Below, piece after piece: positions 9,258 through 24,691 of a stretch of 45,116 nt of DNA. The translations under genes and the position numbers were made by a program. The stretch comes from Nocardia gamkensis NBRC 108242. GTDB lineage: Bacteria; Actinomycetota; Actinomycetes; Mycobacteriales; Mycobacteriaceae. Each line of letters opens with the position of its first letter. The first letter of the stretch is position 1. The stretch spans positions 1-45,116 of the forward strand of contig NZ_BDBM01000062.1 of the NCBI RefSeq assembly GCF_001612985.1. The letters run 5' to 3'. Below the pieces are notes generated by a model that was given only the letters and a program-made list of their open reading frames with translations, was not told the DNA's origin and did no database searches.

Positions 9258-11453
9258 CTAGGGGCGTTCGGAGCTCTGGACGGCTTCGGCGCGGGCTTCC
9301 TCGGCCTCGGAAGTGTTGTGCCGCACGCCCCGTCGCAGCCAGGACGGAGCCCACCAGCAGGCATCGCCGAGCAGGCGCATGATCGCGGGCACCAGCAGCA
9401 TGCGCAGGATCGTCGCGTCGATGAACAGCGCCGCGACCATGCCGAAGGCGATGTATTGCATCATGACCAGATCCGACAGCGCGAAGGCTCCGGTCACCAC
9501 CAGCAGGATCAGGGCGGCGGCGGTGATGATCCAGCCCGTGCGGGCGATGCCGGCGCGTACCGCCTCCGTGGTGGTCGCGCCCGCCGCCCGCGCTTCCACG
9601 ATGCGGGCGAGCAGGAAGACCTCGTAGTCGGTCGACAAGCCGTAGATCACGGCGACGATCAGCACCAGCACCAGCGCCATGATCGGCTGCGGGGTGAAGT
9701 CGAGCAGACCCGCGCCGTGGCCCTCGACGAAGATCCAGGTGAGTACGCCGAGCGTGGAGCCGAGCCCGAGCAGATTCAGCATCGCGGCTTTGAGCGGCAG
9801 CACCACCGAGCCGAAGGCCAGCACCATCAGCACGGTGGTGACCAGGAAGACGAGCGCGATCATCAGCGGCATCCGGCGCAGCAGCGCGTCGACGCTGTCG
9901 CGCTGCTTCGCGGGCTGCCCGCCGATCAGCACCGTCGTGCCCTTCGGCAACGGCATGGAGCGCAGATAGTCGATGGTCGCGTTCGCGTCGTGCGCGTCAC
10001 GCAGCACCGTCGAGGTGGTGAAGACGTTCGGATGCCCCGGTCCCTGCACCGCGCGCGGGAACGGCGCGATGAGGCCAGGGGCCCGGCCCGCCTGGGCCAC
10101 CACCCCGTCGACGTCGGTGGTGTCGTGGGTGATCAGCACCAGGTCGACCGGGTTCATCTGACGCAGCGGGAAGACCTGATCGAAGTGCTGCTGCGCCGTG
10201 CGAGCCGGATGCTGCGGCGGCAGGAAGCGCTCGGAGATGCCGCCGAAGGCCACGTCGCGCACCGGGGCGATGAGTACCACCAGGACGGCCACCAGCGGAA
10301 CCGCCACCGCCAGCGGCCTGCGCATGACCCACCCGGCGACACGGCCCCACGGATTGTCCCGCTCGCGGTCGCTCGCCCGGCGCGCGTGGAAGCGGTTGAA
10401 GCCCAGCCGATCCACGCGCCTGCCGAGCACGGCCAGCATGGCGGGCAGCACCGTGATCGAGATCAGCGCCGCCAGGGTGACCGTCACCATCGCGCCGAAG
10501 GCGAACGAACGCAGGAAGCCCTGCGGGAACAGCAGAATGGCGCCCGCCGCGACGACCACGATGATCGCGGAGAACACGACGGTTCGTCCGGCGGTCGCGA
10601 CCGTGCGCCGTACCGCCTCGGGCACCTCGTGACCGTCGGCCAACTCCTCGCGGAACCGGCTCACGATGAACAGGCCGTAGTCGATGGCCAGGCCGAGACC
10701 GATCATCGAGACCACCGGAGAGACGAAGGAGTTCACCTCGGTCACCGTGGTCAGGGCGCGAATTATCCCCCACGCCCCCAGCACCGTCAGCCCACCGACG
10801 ACGAGCGGGAGCGCGGCCGCCACGACGCCGCCGAACAGGAAGAACAACAGCACCGCCACGGCGGGAACGGCGAACAGCTCCATCCGCCGCTGATCGTGGG
10901 CCATGGTGTCGTTGAGGGCGGCAGCGACCGGCTGGCCGCCGGCGACCTCCATGTCGATGCCCGGTATCGGGAACTCGTCGGCGACCGTCCGATAGTTGCG
11001 CATCACCAGCGTGTCGTTGCCGCCGCGAATGGCGACGGAGGCGAAGGCGTAGTCGCGGTCGGGGGAGCCGAAGACATCCGGTAGGTCGAGTCCGGTGTCG
11101 GTGGGCCAGTAACTGGCGTTGATCTTCGTGATCTGGTCCGGAAAGCGTTGCGGCAGGCTGTTCAAGTGGCCGACGACCGTCGCGGCGAAAGCGGGATCAT
11201 CGATCGTCTTGCCCGCCGGGGCGTGGAACAGCAAGAGCACGTCGGCGATGTGGTCGTGGCCGAATGCCTCGTCTTTGAGCCGAGCCGCGCGCGCCGATTC
11301 CGAGGTCGGATCGTCCCACCCGCTGACGCTGAGGTGATCGCCGAGGCCGAGGCCGTACACACCCAGGGCGAGCAGTCCGGCGACCATGACCCCGATGACC
11401 GTGAATCGCCGCCGGACGAGCGTATCGGTCCAGCGCGTGAACTCGGCGAACAA
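9258..11453 (-). CDS. MMPL family (RND-type) lipid transporter
   Basis: A 731-residue protein with two MMPL halves, each with a TM helix, a large external domain and a five-TM bundle. The proton-relay region of TM4 is seen as LGLAIDYGLFIVSRFREE in the first half and YGLSTDYEVFLLARIVEAR in the second. MmpL proteins move large lipids or acylated sugars to the periplasm or outer envelope. The start is a TTG at 11453 preceded by AGGAGG at 5-bp spacing; no ATG fits as well. It is divergent from the PKS gene over a 262-bp intergenic region, so joint regulation and export of the PKS-derived lipid are likely (inference). The C-terminal tail is acidic and short. Confidence 0.92.
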   Translation of the reverse strand: MFAEFTRWTDTLVRRRFTVIGVMVAGLLALGVYGLGLGDHLSVSGWDDPTSESARAARLKDEAFGHDHIADVLLLFHAPAGKTIDDPAFAATVVGHLNSLPQRFPDQITKINASYWPTDTGLDLPDVFGSPDRDYAFASVAIRGGNDTLVMRNYRTVADEFPIPGIDMEVAGGQPVAAALNDTMAHDQRRMELFAVPAVAVLLFFLFGGVVAAALPLVVGGLTVLGAWGIIRALTTVTEVNSFVSPVVSMIGLGLAIDYGLFIVSRFREELADGHEVPEAVRRTVATAGRTVVFSAIIVVVAAGAILLFPQGFLRSFAFGAMVTVTLAALISITVLPAMLAVLGRRVDRLGFNRFHARRASDRERDNPWGRVAGWVMRRPLAVAVPLVAVLVVLIAPVRDVAFGGISERFLPPQHPARTAQQHFDQVFPLRQMNPVDLVLITHDTTDVDGVVAQAGRAPGLIAPFPRAVQGPGHPNVFTTSTVLRDAHDANATIDYLRSMPLPKGTTVLIGGQPAKQRDSVDALLRRMPLMIALVFLVTTVLMVLAFGSVVLPLKAAMLNLLGLGSTLGVLTWIFVEGHGAGLLDFTPQPIMALVLVLIVAVIYGLSTDYEVFLLARIVEARAAGATTTEAVRAGIARTGWIITAAALILLVVTGAFALSDLVMMQYIAFGMVAALFIDATILRMLLVPAIMRLLGDACWWAPSWLRRGVRHNTSEAEEARAEAVQSSERP

Positions 11454-11715
11454 TGCCGCCTCCTATTCGATGACATCGCATTTCGACGCGGGTTCGAACG
11501 GTGAAAACCTAGCAATATCAATGTTTTTCGCCAGCGCGGAAGCCATAGTTTCGAGATGCCACAAATGGGTCGGCGGATGAATTGTGAACTGTCCCTGAGT
11601 CCGCGACGGCGGGTGTGGCGGCCGTTACGCTGAGGCCGTCGCCAGCTGCGCACACGCTAATTCGTGAATCGCCGAAGAAAATGGCGGTCAACCTGATCCG
11701 ACCCGGAGGATATGC
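11454..11715. promoter_or_regulatory. Divergent promoter region between MMPL and PKS genes
   Basis: A 262-bp stretch, richer in AT than its surroundings, that must hold promoters for both genes. A TACGCT -10-like box lies at 11626-11631 for the plus strand and a TAGGTT-like box near 11510 for the minus strand. Neither has a clear -35. CGGAGGA at 11704-11710 is the PKS ribosome binding site, 5 bp before ATG 11716. AGGAGG just above 11453 serves the MMPL gene. Confidence 0.5.
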
Positions 11716-18135
<6,420 letters not shown>

Positions 18136-18163
18136 CCGACCGTCGTCGAAACGAGGTGGCATC

Positions 18164-19561
18164 GTGGTCGGTTTCGGGCTGATCGATGAATGGGAGCCGG
18201 CGCCCGGCAGGCTGGTCAGTTGGGCGGCGTCACCGGAGTCGGTGGCGCGCGCCCGGCGGGCGCCGGTGCACCCGGCACCGCCCTCACACCAGCAGGAGCA
18301 ATATCTTCGGCTCGCCGCTCGGCACGCCCAGGCGGAGTTCCGGTACTCCGGCCTGTGCCTGGTGACGGCGGAGATCCCGGCAGGCGGCCTCGACCCGGCC
18401 GCGATGACCCGGGCGGTCAACGCGTTCCTGTTGCGCCACGACACCTTTCGGACCTGGTTCCGGATCGACTCCGCGGGCACGATCGAGCGTCACCTCGTGC
18501 CCGCGGAGGACGTCGAGTTCGTCCCGATCGACTACGGCCGCGTCGACGAGGCCCGCGCCATCCGCGATCACGTCCAGAAGACGACGCCGGGACCCTTCGA
18601 CTGGGACTGCTTCACCTTCGGCGCGATCGAACGCGAGGAATCGACCACGGTCTACCTGGCGGTCGATCATCTGCACACCGACGGATTCGGCCAGTACCTG
18701 TCCGGATTCGACCTCGCGCTGCTGTATGTGCGCGAAGTGTGGGAAGACGTGGGCATGCTGGCCCCCACTGCCAGCTACCTCGACTACTGCACCGCCGAGC
18801 GGGAGTACACGAGCCGGATGACGCTCGCCTCACCCGGCGTGCGCAAGTGGCTGGAGCTCATCCGCGGCAACGACGGCGAACTGCCATCCTTCCCCTTGGA
18901 TCTGGGCAAGCGCACCGATGTGTACAACCGCAGCGCACACCGCACGATCACCCTGTTCGACGAGCACACCGCGCTGCGGTTCGAGCGGGTCTGCCGCGCC
19001 AACGGCGCGGAATTCGTCGGTGGCATCTTCGCCGCGGCGGCGCTGGCCGAGCGCGAACTCATCGACAGCGACTATTACTTCGGCATGACGCCGGTCAGTA
19101 CCCGCAGCAGCGCCGCCGAACGCGCGTCGGTCGGCTGGTACGTGACGTTGCTGCCGGTGGCCTTTCCGATCGGCGCCACCACCACGTTCGCGCGCGCCGC
19201 GACCATCGCGCAGCACGCCTACGAGAACGGCCTGCGCCTGGCCCCCACCTCGTTCCAGCGCGTGGTGGAACTGCTTCCCGCCGACTCCGATCTGGATCTG
19301 AAACCGGGCTGGTCCACGCCGATGATCTCGTATGTGGACACCAGGGAGCTGCTCGGCAACGAGTTGTTCGACCTGGGCTCGTGCGGGCTGTACGCCAATC
19401 GTGCCGCCTCCGAACAAGTGCTGATCTGGATCAACCGGTTCGCGTCGGAGACCACGCTGAGCGTCATCTACCCGGACACCCCGGTGGCGCACGGCTCCAT
19501 CGAACGCTACGTCGCCACCCTTCGGCGCGTGTTCGCTGCGGCGGCCGAGGACACACTGTGA
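18164..19561 (+). CDS. PapA-like acyltransferase (condensation-domain superfamily)
   Basis: A 465-residue stand-alone condensation-fold protein resembling mycobacterial polyketide-associated proteins, which move PKS-made acyl chains onto sugar or diol hydroxyls. The N-terminal layout (VSWAAS, then APVHPAPPSHQQEQYLR) is PapA-like. The catalytic motif is DHLHTDGFG with His169 and Asp173; the first His of the usual HHxxxDG is Asp here, and only the second is essential in the family. The C-terminal part contains the SYVDTREL and WINRF regions typical of condensation folds. GTG 18164 is chosen because GAGG lies just upstream and the PKS stop is 28 bp away. It most likely unloads the adjacent PKS. 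Confidence 0.82.
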   Translation: MVGFGLIDEWEPAPGRLVSWAASPESVARARRAPVHPAPPSHQQEQYLRLAARHAQAEFRYSGLCLVTAEIPAGGLDPAAMTRAVNAFLLRHDTFRTWFRIDSAGTIERHLVPAEDVEFVPIDYGRVDEARAIRDHVQKTTPGPFDWDCFTFGAIEREESTTVYLAVDHLHTDGFGQYLSGFDLALLYVREVWEDVGMLAPTASYLDYCTAEREYTSRMTLASPGVRKWLELIRGNDGELPSFPLDLGKRTDVYNRSAHRTITLFDEHTALRFERVCRANGAEFVGGIFAAAALAERELIDSDYYFGMTPVSTRSSAAERASVGWYVTLLPVAFPIGATTTFARAATIAQHAYENGLRLAPTSFQRVVELLPADSDLDLKPGWSTPMISYVDTRELLGNELFDLGSCGLYANRAASEQVLIWINRFASETTLSVIYPDTPVAHGSIERYVATLRRVFAAAAEDTL

Positions 19562-19570
19562 GGAGAACAG

Positions 19571-20254
19571 GTGCACAGCGCATTTCGTGACCCCGGAATT
19601 CCCGACGGAGAGAAGTCCGTCTACATCGCCACCATCGCCGACCGGGCGCCGAAGCTCGACCTGGTCAGCGTGGTCGCCCACGACGGCGACGGCTACCGCT
19701 CGATCGTCGAGGCCGGCCTGGGAAACGGGAATTTCGCGATGACCATCGAGCAGCGGTTCTCGCGCTCGGGAGATCGGCTCCTGGCCGAGCACTACCGCGC
19801 CGAAACACGCTCGGGCACAACGGTGGTCAGCCGCGAGGAGGCCAACTTCCTCGACACCGTCCATCTGCAGTTCGGCGGCGGGATCGCGCCGTTCCCGGCC
19901 GATCTGATGCCGCTCGCCGGTGGCCTGACCCTGCTGCGCGGCCTGGACTTCGCCGAGGGCGCCGAGGAGTGCGTGGATCTGTGGCTGGCGTTCTCGGTGC
20001 ACATCCCGCTCGGCGCCAAAGTGGAGCAGCGCACCGTCGTCGAGGTACCGGCCGGGCGCATCGGCTGCTGGCAGGTCCGGCTGCGGCCGCGGTTGTCCGG
20101 ACTGAACATGATGCTGGAGAAGGTGCTCGCCGGATTCCTGCCACCCGCGGTGGCGCATTTCGACGCGGCCCCGCCCCACCGCCTGGTCCGCCTCGGCTTC
20201 CCGACCGGCCCGATGCCATGGGATCCCCGCGGCCTACTGGAACTTGTTGCCTAG
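19571..20254 (+). CDS. Hypothetical protein of the PKS operon
   Basis: A 227-residue protein I cannot assign to a family. It starts at a GTG with AGGAG five bases upstream and follows the PapA-like gene by 9 bp, so it belongs to the PKS operon. No signal peptide or membrane helix is visible. The sequence alternates beta-like segments (for example SVVAHDGDGYRSIVEAGLG, then FAMTIEQRFSR, then TVVEVPAGRIGCWQVRLRP), giving an all-beta look like lipid-binding half-barrels of the LolA/DUF3108 sort. The C-terminus ends in an amphipathic HRLVRLGFPTGP segment. A lipid carrier or chaperone for the polyketide product is one idea, resting on context only. Confidence 0.7.
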   Translation: MHSAFRDPGIPDGEKSVYIATIADRAPKLDLVSVVAHDGDGYRSIVEAGLGNGNFAMTIEQRFSRSGDRLLAEHYRAETRSGTTVVSREEANFLDTVHLQFGGGIAPFPADLMPLAGGLTLLRGLDFAEGAEECVDLWLAFSVHIPLGAKVEQRTVVEVPAGRIGCWQVRLRPRLSGLNMMLEKVLAGFLPPAVAHFDAAPPHRLVRLGFPTGPMPWDPRGLLELVA

Positions 20255-20273
20255 CAACCTGTCGAGGGGACAG
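20246..20273. terminator. Short hairpins between convergent operons
   Basis: Two small inverted repeats lie back to back: GTTGC/GCAAC (loop CTA, overlapping the stop codon) and CTGTC/GACAG (loop GAGGG). They occupy part of the 50-bp gap between the converging PKS operon and the minus-strand operon and may act as a weak terminator. Confidence 0.25.
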
Positions 20274-20304
20274 GGCGCCTCGCCCATTGCCGGTCAGCAC
20301 CGAG

Positions 20305-22422
20305 TCATCTCGTGGCCGACGTGCGTTCCGGAATGCGGGCGACGGTGGCCGTCACGACGTGGCGGGGGCGGCGGGGCGACCACCAATTGGCCGGCCCCAT
20401 CAGCTGGACCAAGGCGGGTACCAGGAGCATGCGGACGAGGGTGGCGTCCACGACCAAGGCGATGATCATGCCGAGACCCAGGAAGCGCATGGGGGTCAAG
20501 GGGGACAGGGTGAACGCTCCGGTGACGATCACCAGCAGGGTCGCGGCGGCGGTGATCACGCGAGCGGTCTTGACCGTGCCTGCCCGCACCGACGCGGCGG
20601 TATCGGCGCCCGCGTCGTGCGCTTCGACCATGCGCGACAGCAGGAACACCTCGTAGTCGGTGGAGAGCCCGAAGACGACCGCGATGATCAGCACCAGCAT
20701 GCCCGCGGTGATCGGGCCGGTGCTCACGCCGAGCACGCCGGACAGATGCCCGCCGCAGAAGATCCACGTGAGCACGCCGAAGGTGGCGGCGAGGCTCGAG
20801 AACGCCAGGGCGACCGCCTTGAGCGGCAGCACGATCGAGCGGAACGCGGCCGACAGCAGCACCATCGTCGCGCCGACCATGACGAGGATCATCCACGGCA
20901 TCGCGGCGACGATGGAGCGCACGCTGTCCACGGTGGCCGCGGTGTCGCCGCCGATCCACAGCACGGTGCCGTCCGGGGGAGTCACCGCGCGCAGGGCGCG
21001 GACCGAGGCACTCGCCGCTTCGGTGCGGTCGGTGTCGCGCAGGAAGGCGTGGAAGACGACGAAGTCCTCGGCGCGACCCACCTGGACGACCTGCCGCACT
21101 CCGTCGATCCCGCTCAGCGCCGCCGCGACCGAGTCCACGGCGGCCGACTGCGGCGGCCCGTCCGTGCCGCGCAGCACGGCGGTGGCCCCGCTGCCCGCCG
21201 CGGGAAACTGCGCGGTGAGTTCCTCGACGGTGACGCGCATGGGGTTGTCCGCGGGCAGCGCGCGATGGTCGATGTCGCCCAGTCGCAGCCCGGCCAGCGG
21301 CGCCGCGAAGATCAGGAGGACGGCGCCGACGGCCATGGTCACCAGGGCGGGCCGCCGCAGCACGCGATCGACCAGGCCGCCCCAGAACCGGTCGCTGCGA
21401 TCGATCGCTCGCCCGCCGCCGATACGCGCGCCGAACAGGGCCAGCAGTGCGGGCAGCACGGTGAGCGAGAGCCCGGCGGCCAGCGCCACCGCCGTGATCG
21501 CGCCGACGCCCAGCGACCGCAGCACCGCCTGCGGGAAGACGAACATCCCCGCGAACGCGCAGACCAGCAGCAGCGCCGAGAACGCGATCGTGCGCCCGGC
21601 GGTCGCGTAGGTGCGCGTGATCGCGGCGGGCACGTCGTGCCCGTCCGCGACCTCCTCGCGGAACCGGGTGACCAGGAACAGCCCGTAGTCGATGGCCATC
21701 CCGAGGCCCAGCAGCGAGGCGATGTTCATCGCGAAGGTGCTCACCTCGGTGAGTTCGGCGAGCACGCGGATGGCGCCCATCGCACCCAGCACGGTCAGGC
21801 CACCGACCACGACCGGGAAGGACGCGGCGACGAGCCCGCCGAACACCAGCACCAGGATGAGCAGTGTCAGCGGCAGCGAGATCGATTCCGCCCGCAGCAG
21901 ATCGTGCTGGGACTGCGCGTTGATCTCCGTGGAGACCGCGCTGTAGCCGGACAGATCGGTCGCGACACCCGGGACGCGCAGCCGCGGTTCGATGTCCGGA
22001 TACACGCCGACGCGCTGGTTGGCGTCACCGGCGAGATACACGACGGCCAGCGCGTGCCGGTCGTCGGCGGAGCGCAGGAACTGCTTGCGTGCTATTCCGG
22101 CGTTCCAATAGGTTTCGATCGGCCGTTGCAGCAGCGCCGGGTCGATCCGCGCCAGCGATTCCCGCACCCGGGGGCCGATGTCGTCGAGCGTCTGGCCCTG
22201 CGGCGCGGTGTACCGCACCACCACGTCCGGATTCTGCGGTCCGAAATGCTCGCCCACGAGCTGGTCCACATGCGCGGACTCGCTGCCGGGATCGATGAAC
22301 CCGGCCGCCGTCACCTTCTCGGACGCTCCGATGCCGAGCAGACCGGCCAGCAGCATCACCCCCGTCACGACCGCGAGCACCCACCGCGGCCGGGCGAGCA
22401 CGAGCCGGGCGAGGGAGGTCAT
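20305..22422 (-). CDS. MMPL family (RND-type) lipid transporter, second copy
   Basis: A 705-residue MMPL protein, last gene of the beta-lactone operon. Topology is duplicated: TM1 near residues 12-32, a periplasmic domain, then TM bundles with LGLGMAIDYGLFLVTRFREE and VFGLSTDYEVFLLSRMVEAH as the conserved TM4/TM10 signatures. It is similar in plan to the transporter at 9258-11453 but clearly diverged, so it is not a recent duplicate. The ATG overlaps the upstream acyltransferase stop by 4 bp, giving translational coupling. Coupling implies it exports the product of this operon, or a lipid modified by the acyltransferase; that is inference. Confidence 0.92.
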   Translation of the reverse strand: MTSLARLVLARPRWVLAVVTGVMLLAGLLGIGASEKVTAAGFIDPGSESAHVDQLVGEHFGPQNPDVVVRYTAPQGQTLDDIGPRVRESLARIDPALLQRPIETYWNAGIARKQFLRSADDRHALAVVYLAGDANQRVGVYPDIEPRLRVPGVATDLSGYSAVSTEINAQSQHDLLRAESISLPLTLLILVLVFGGLVAASFPVVVGGLTVLGAMGAIRVLAELTEVSTFAMNIASLLGLGMAIDYGLFLVTRFREEVADGHDVPAAITRTYATAGRTIAFSALLLVCAFAGMFVFPQAVLRSLGVGAITAVALAAGLSLTVLPALLALFGARIGGGRAIDRSDRFWGGLVDRVLRRPALVTMAVGAVLLIFAAPLAGLRLGDIDHRALPADNPMRVTVEELTAQFPAAGSGATAVLRGTDGPPQSAAVDSVAAALSGIDGVRQVVQVGRAEDFVVFHAFLRDTDRTEAASASVRALRAVTPPDGTVLWIGGDTAATVDSVRSIVAAMPWMILVMVGATMVLLSAAFRSIVLPLKAVALAFSSLAATFGVLTWIFCGGHLSGVLGVSTGPITAGMLVLIIAVVFGLSTDYEVFLLSRMVEAHDAGADTAASVRAGTVKTARVITAAATLLVIVTGAFTLSPLTPMRFLGLGMIIALVVDATLVRMLLVPALVQLMGPANWWSPRRPRHVVTATVARIPERTSATR

Positions 22423-23618
22423 CTCACGGCCGCATCGTGCGGGGCAGACTCGGCTTCCAACCGCGCCGCGATCTTGTCCAGCAGCGCATCCAGCCGGGGC
22501 TCGATGCCCGCGCCGTTGCGGCAGGACACGGTCAGCTCCAGCTTTCCGCGCGACTCGACCATGGCGAACAGCAGCGGCATCGCGCCGCTGTGCTGGGGCA
22601 GCAACCGCATGGTCGTCGGCGTCCAGCCGGGCACGGCCATCTCGTCGAGATCGACGCTGCCCATGTGGGAGATGGTGGCCGACACCATGTTCCGGTTCAG
22701 CCGTGCCCCGAGCCAGTTGCTGCCGCGCAGCACGCCGCGGATGACGGGGGCCGGGAACTTCGACAGCTTGCCGTTGTCCAACTGGTTCAGTTCGCTTCTC
22801 TCCCGCAACCCGGTGCGCATCCGGCCGCTGATCGTCGCCCAGTCCTCGCCGGGAGCCACGTCGAGAAACAGGGGCAATGCCAGGTTCCCGGTCGAGCGCA
22901 GCTCGGGATCGTGCCTGCGCAGGTCGACCGGAATCATGAAGCGCGACCGGGCCCCCGACTCCTCGGCCAGGACCGCCGCCACCCGTGCGACGATTCCCTT
23001 GCCGGTCGCCTCGATCGTGCGGTGGCGCAGCAGCCAGCGCGGGGCCGCCGGATCCTGGCGGCCGCGGCCGGTCGGCGCCCGGAACGTGGGCAGCACCCGG
23101 GTCGGTTTGCCCGGCGCGCCCACCCGCGCCACCAGTTCGGCGTCGGCGACCGGGTCGGCGGCGCCGACGGGCGGCAGGCCGCGCAGTGCGCGGAAGACGT
23201 CGTCCACCCACATCCGCAGACCCATGCCGTCCATCACGCCGTGAAAGGCGCGGAACACGACGGTGGTCCGGTCACCGGTCAGCAGCAGCACCTCGGTGGT
23301 CCGCTCCGGCGTGGGACCGATCGGGCTGTCGAGTACCGCGTCGTGTTCGAGCGCGTCGTAGTTCAGCGACCATCCCGGCACGACGCGCACCGTGGCGGCC
23401 AGACCGCTGTCCACCCAGTCGCCGCCGTCACGGACCAGGCGGGCGCCGGGGTCGGCCGCCGAGGCCACGTCGACGGCCCGTTGCAGGGCGGCCGGGTCGA
23501 GGCTGCCGTCACCGTGTACGGCGATATGCATGACGAACGGCGGGGTCACCCGCCGCGTGGCGAAGTAGAGGCGTTCGGTGGGTGTGATCTTCCGGCGGAA
23601 GACGGGGGCGTTGCTCAT
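22419..23618 (-). CDS. WS/DGAT- or PapA-like acyltransferase (condensation superfamily)
   Basis: A 399-residue acyltransferase-fold protein. The active-site motif is FHGVMDGMG with His126 and Asp130, matching HHxxxDG with the first His replaced by Phe. Later parts (STGNLALPLFLD near residue 260, NRNMVSATISHMGSVDL near 320) match the second-half DFG/WS-DGAT core, where N-x-x-S/T-x-x-SH-x-G is usual. The start is an ATG with GGAG 7 bp upstream, 26 bp after nltD. It could esterify a hydroxyl on the beta-lactone lipid or pass an acyl chain to or from CoA. Whether it uses acyl-CoA or acyl-ACP cannot be read from sequence. Confidence 0.75.
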   Translation of the reverse strand: MSNAPVFRRKITPTERLYFATRRVTPPFVMHIAVHGDGSLDPAALQRAVDVASAADPGARLVRDGGDWVDSGLAATVRVVPGWSLNYDALEHDAVLDSPIGPTPERTTEVLLLTGDRTTVVFRAFHGVMDGMGLRMWVDDVFRALRGLPPVGAADPVADAELVARVGAPGKPTRVLPTFRAPTGRGRQDPAAPRWLLRHRTIEATGKGIVARVAAVLAEESGARSRFMIPVDLRRHDPELRSTGNLALPLFLDVAPGEDWATISGRMRTGLRERSELNQLDNGKLSKFPAPVIRGVLRGSNWLGARLNRNMVSATISHMGSVDLDEMAVPGWTPTTMRLLPQHSGAMPLLFAMVESRGKLELTVSCRNGAGIEPRLDALLDKIAARLEAESAPHDAAVR

Positions 23619-23644
23619 GCTGATCTCCGGTACCGAGGTGGTGC

Positions 23645-24691
23645 TCAGCGCAGATTGCGGGTGAGTTCGACCGCTCCGCCCTGGGCGGGCAGCCAGGCGA
23701 GGAACGCGGCCAGTCCGCTGTCGCGGTCCACCACCGCCCGGTAGCCGAAATCGCGTGCGGCGGCGGTGGTGTCGTAGGTGGCGCTGCGGGTCATCAGGGC
23801 GACGGCGTAGCGCGAGAGCGGCGGCGACCAGCGCGTCGCGACGGCGGGGATGCGCCAGATCGTCTCGATGACGCGCACCGCCGCTTCGATCACCCTCGGA
23901 TGGGGTTTCCTGGTCGGCGGCTGGTACCCCAGCCGAACGGCGACCTCGCCGAGGAATCCCCACACGTCGGTCCGCTCGGCGTCGGCGACGAAATACGCCT
24001 TACCGCCGACCGCGTCCGACGCGGCCGCCTTCACACAGGCGTCGACGATGTTGTCGACGTGACACAGCGAGGCGTAGACGGTGCGGCCGAAGGACAGGTC
24101 CGGCAGCGTTCCCGCACCGGCCCGGCCGAGCAACCGCACGATGGGACCGGACCGGTCGCCGGCTCCCCAGATCGCGCGGGGGCGCAGCGCGCAGGTGCGG
24201 AACCCTTCGGTGTCGGCGGCCAGTACCGCCCGCTCGGCCGCGGCTTTGGTCTCCGAGTACAGGTTCAGGTAGCGCCGGGGATAGGGCACCGATTCGTCGA
24301 CGTCGATCTGGTCGCCACCGTGGTAGTCCATCAGCGCGCTCGGACTCGAGATGAACACGAACCGCGCCGCCCCGCCGCGTCGGGCCGCTTCGAGCAATCG
24401 CTCGGTGGCCCGGACGTTCTCGTTCCAGAATTGTTCCCGGGTACCGCGCTCGTCCACCCGGGCCGCGCTGTGGAACACGATGTCGACCCCACGGGTCGCA
24501 CGTTCGAGCGAGGCGGGATCGGTCAGGTCGCCGTAGACCAGCTGGATCTTGTCGACATCGGCGCCGAGGTCGGTCAGATCGCTGGTGCGCCGCACCAGGA
24601 TCGACACGTGATGCTCGCCGTCGCGCACCAGCCTGCGTACCAACGCGCCGCCCAGGAATCCGGACGCACCGGTCACCAGAACTTTGCTCAT
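23645..24691 (-). CDS. nltD: OleD/NltD-type NAD(P)H-dependent 2-alkyl-3-ketoacid reductase
   Basis: A 348-residue extended SDR of the 3-beta-hydroxysteroid dehydrogenase/OleD branch. Nucleotide binding is through TGASGFLG (residues 7-14), and the catalytic pair is YSETK (Tyr145, Lys149) with ISSPSAL (Ser) upstream. In the Ole and nocardiolactone pathways this enzyme reduces the 2-alkyl-3-ketoacid made by the OleA-type condensing enzyme to the beta-hydroxyacid used by the beta-lactone synthetase. The ATG at 24691 has an excellent AAGGAGGAA site; longer frames are not needed. It overlaps the small membrane-protein gene by 4 bp. The symbol is by homology and operon pattern, not proven. Confidence 0.85.
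   Translation of the reverse strand: MSKVLVTGASGFLGGALVRRLVRDGEHHVSILVRRTSDLTDLGADVDKIQLVYGDLTDPASLERATRGVDIVFHSAARVDERGTREQFWNENVRATERLLEAARRGGAARFVFISSPSALMDYHGGDQIDVDESVPYPRRYLNLYSETKAAAERAVLAADTEGFRTCALRPRAIWGAGDRSGPIVRLLGRAGAGTLPDLSFGRTVYASLCHVDNIVDACVKAAASDAVGGKAYFVADAERTDVWGFLGEVAVRLGYQPPTRKPHPRVIEAAVRVIETIWRIPAVATRWSPPLSRYAVALMTRSATYDTTAAARDFGYRAVVDRDSGLAAFLAWLPAQGGAVELTRNLR

Noticed and set aside
9180..11084. 634-codon plus-strand frame opposite the first MMPL gene
   Set aside because: His/Gln/Arg/Asp-rich low-complexity translation, a typical antisense shadow of a GC-rich gene; the minus-strand MMPL protein is unmistakable.
19969..23244. 1091-codon plus-strand frame covering the second MMPL and acyltransferase genes
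   Set aside because: Repetitive Arg/Gly/His/Gln composition without domains; the minus-strand genes carry clear family motifs and coupled starts.
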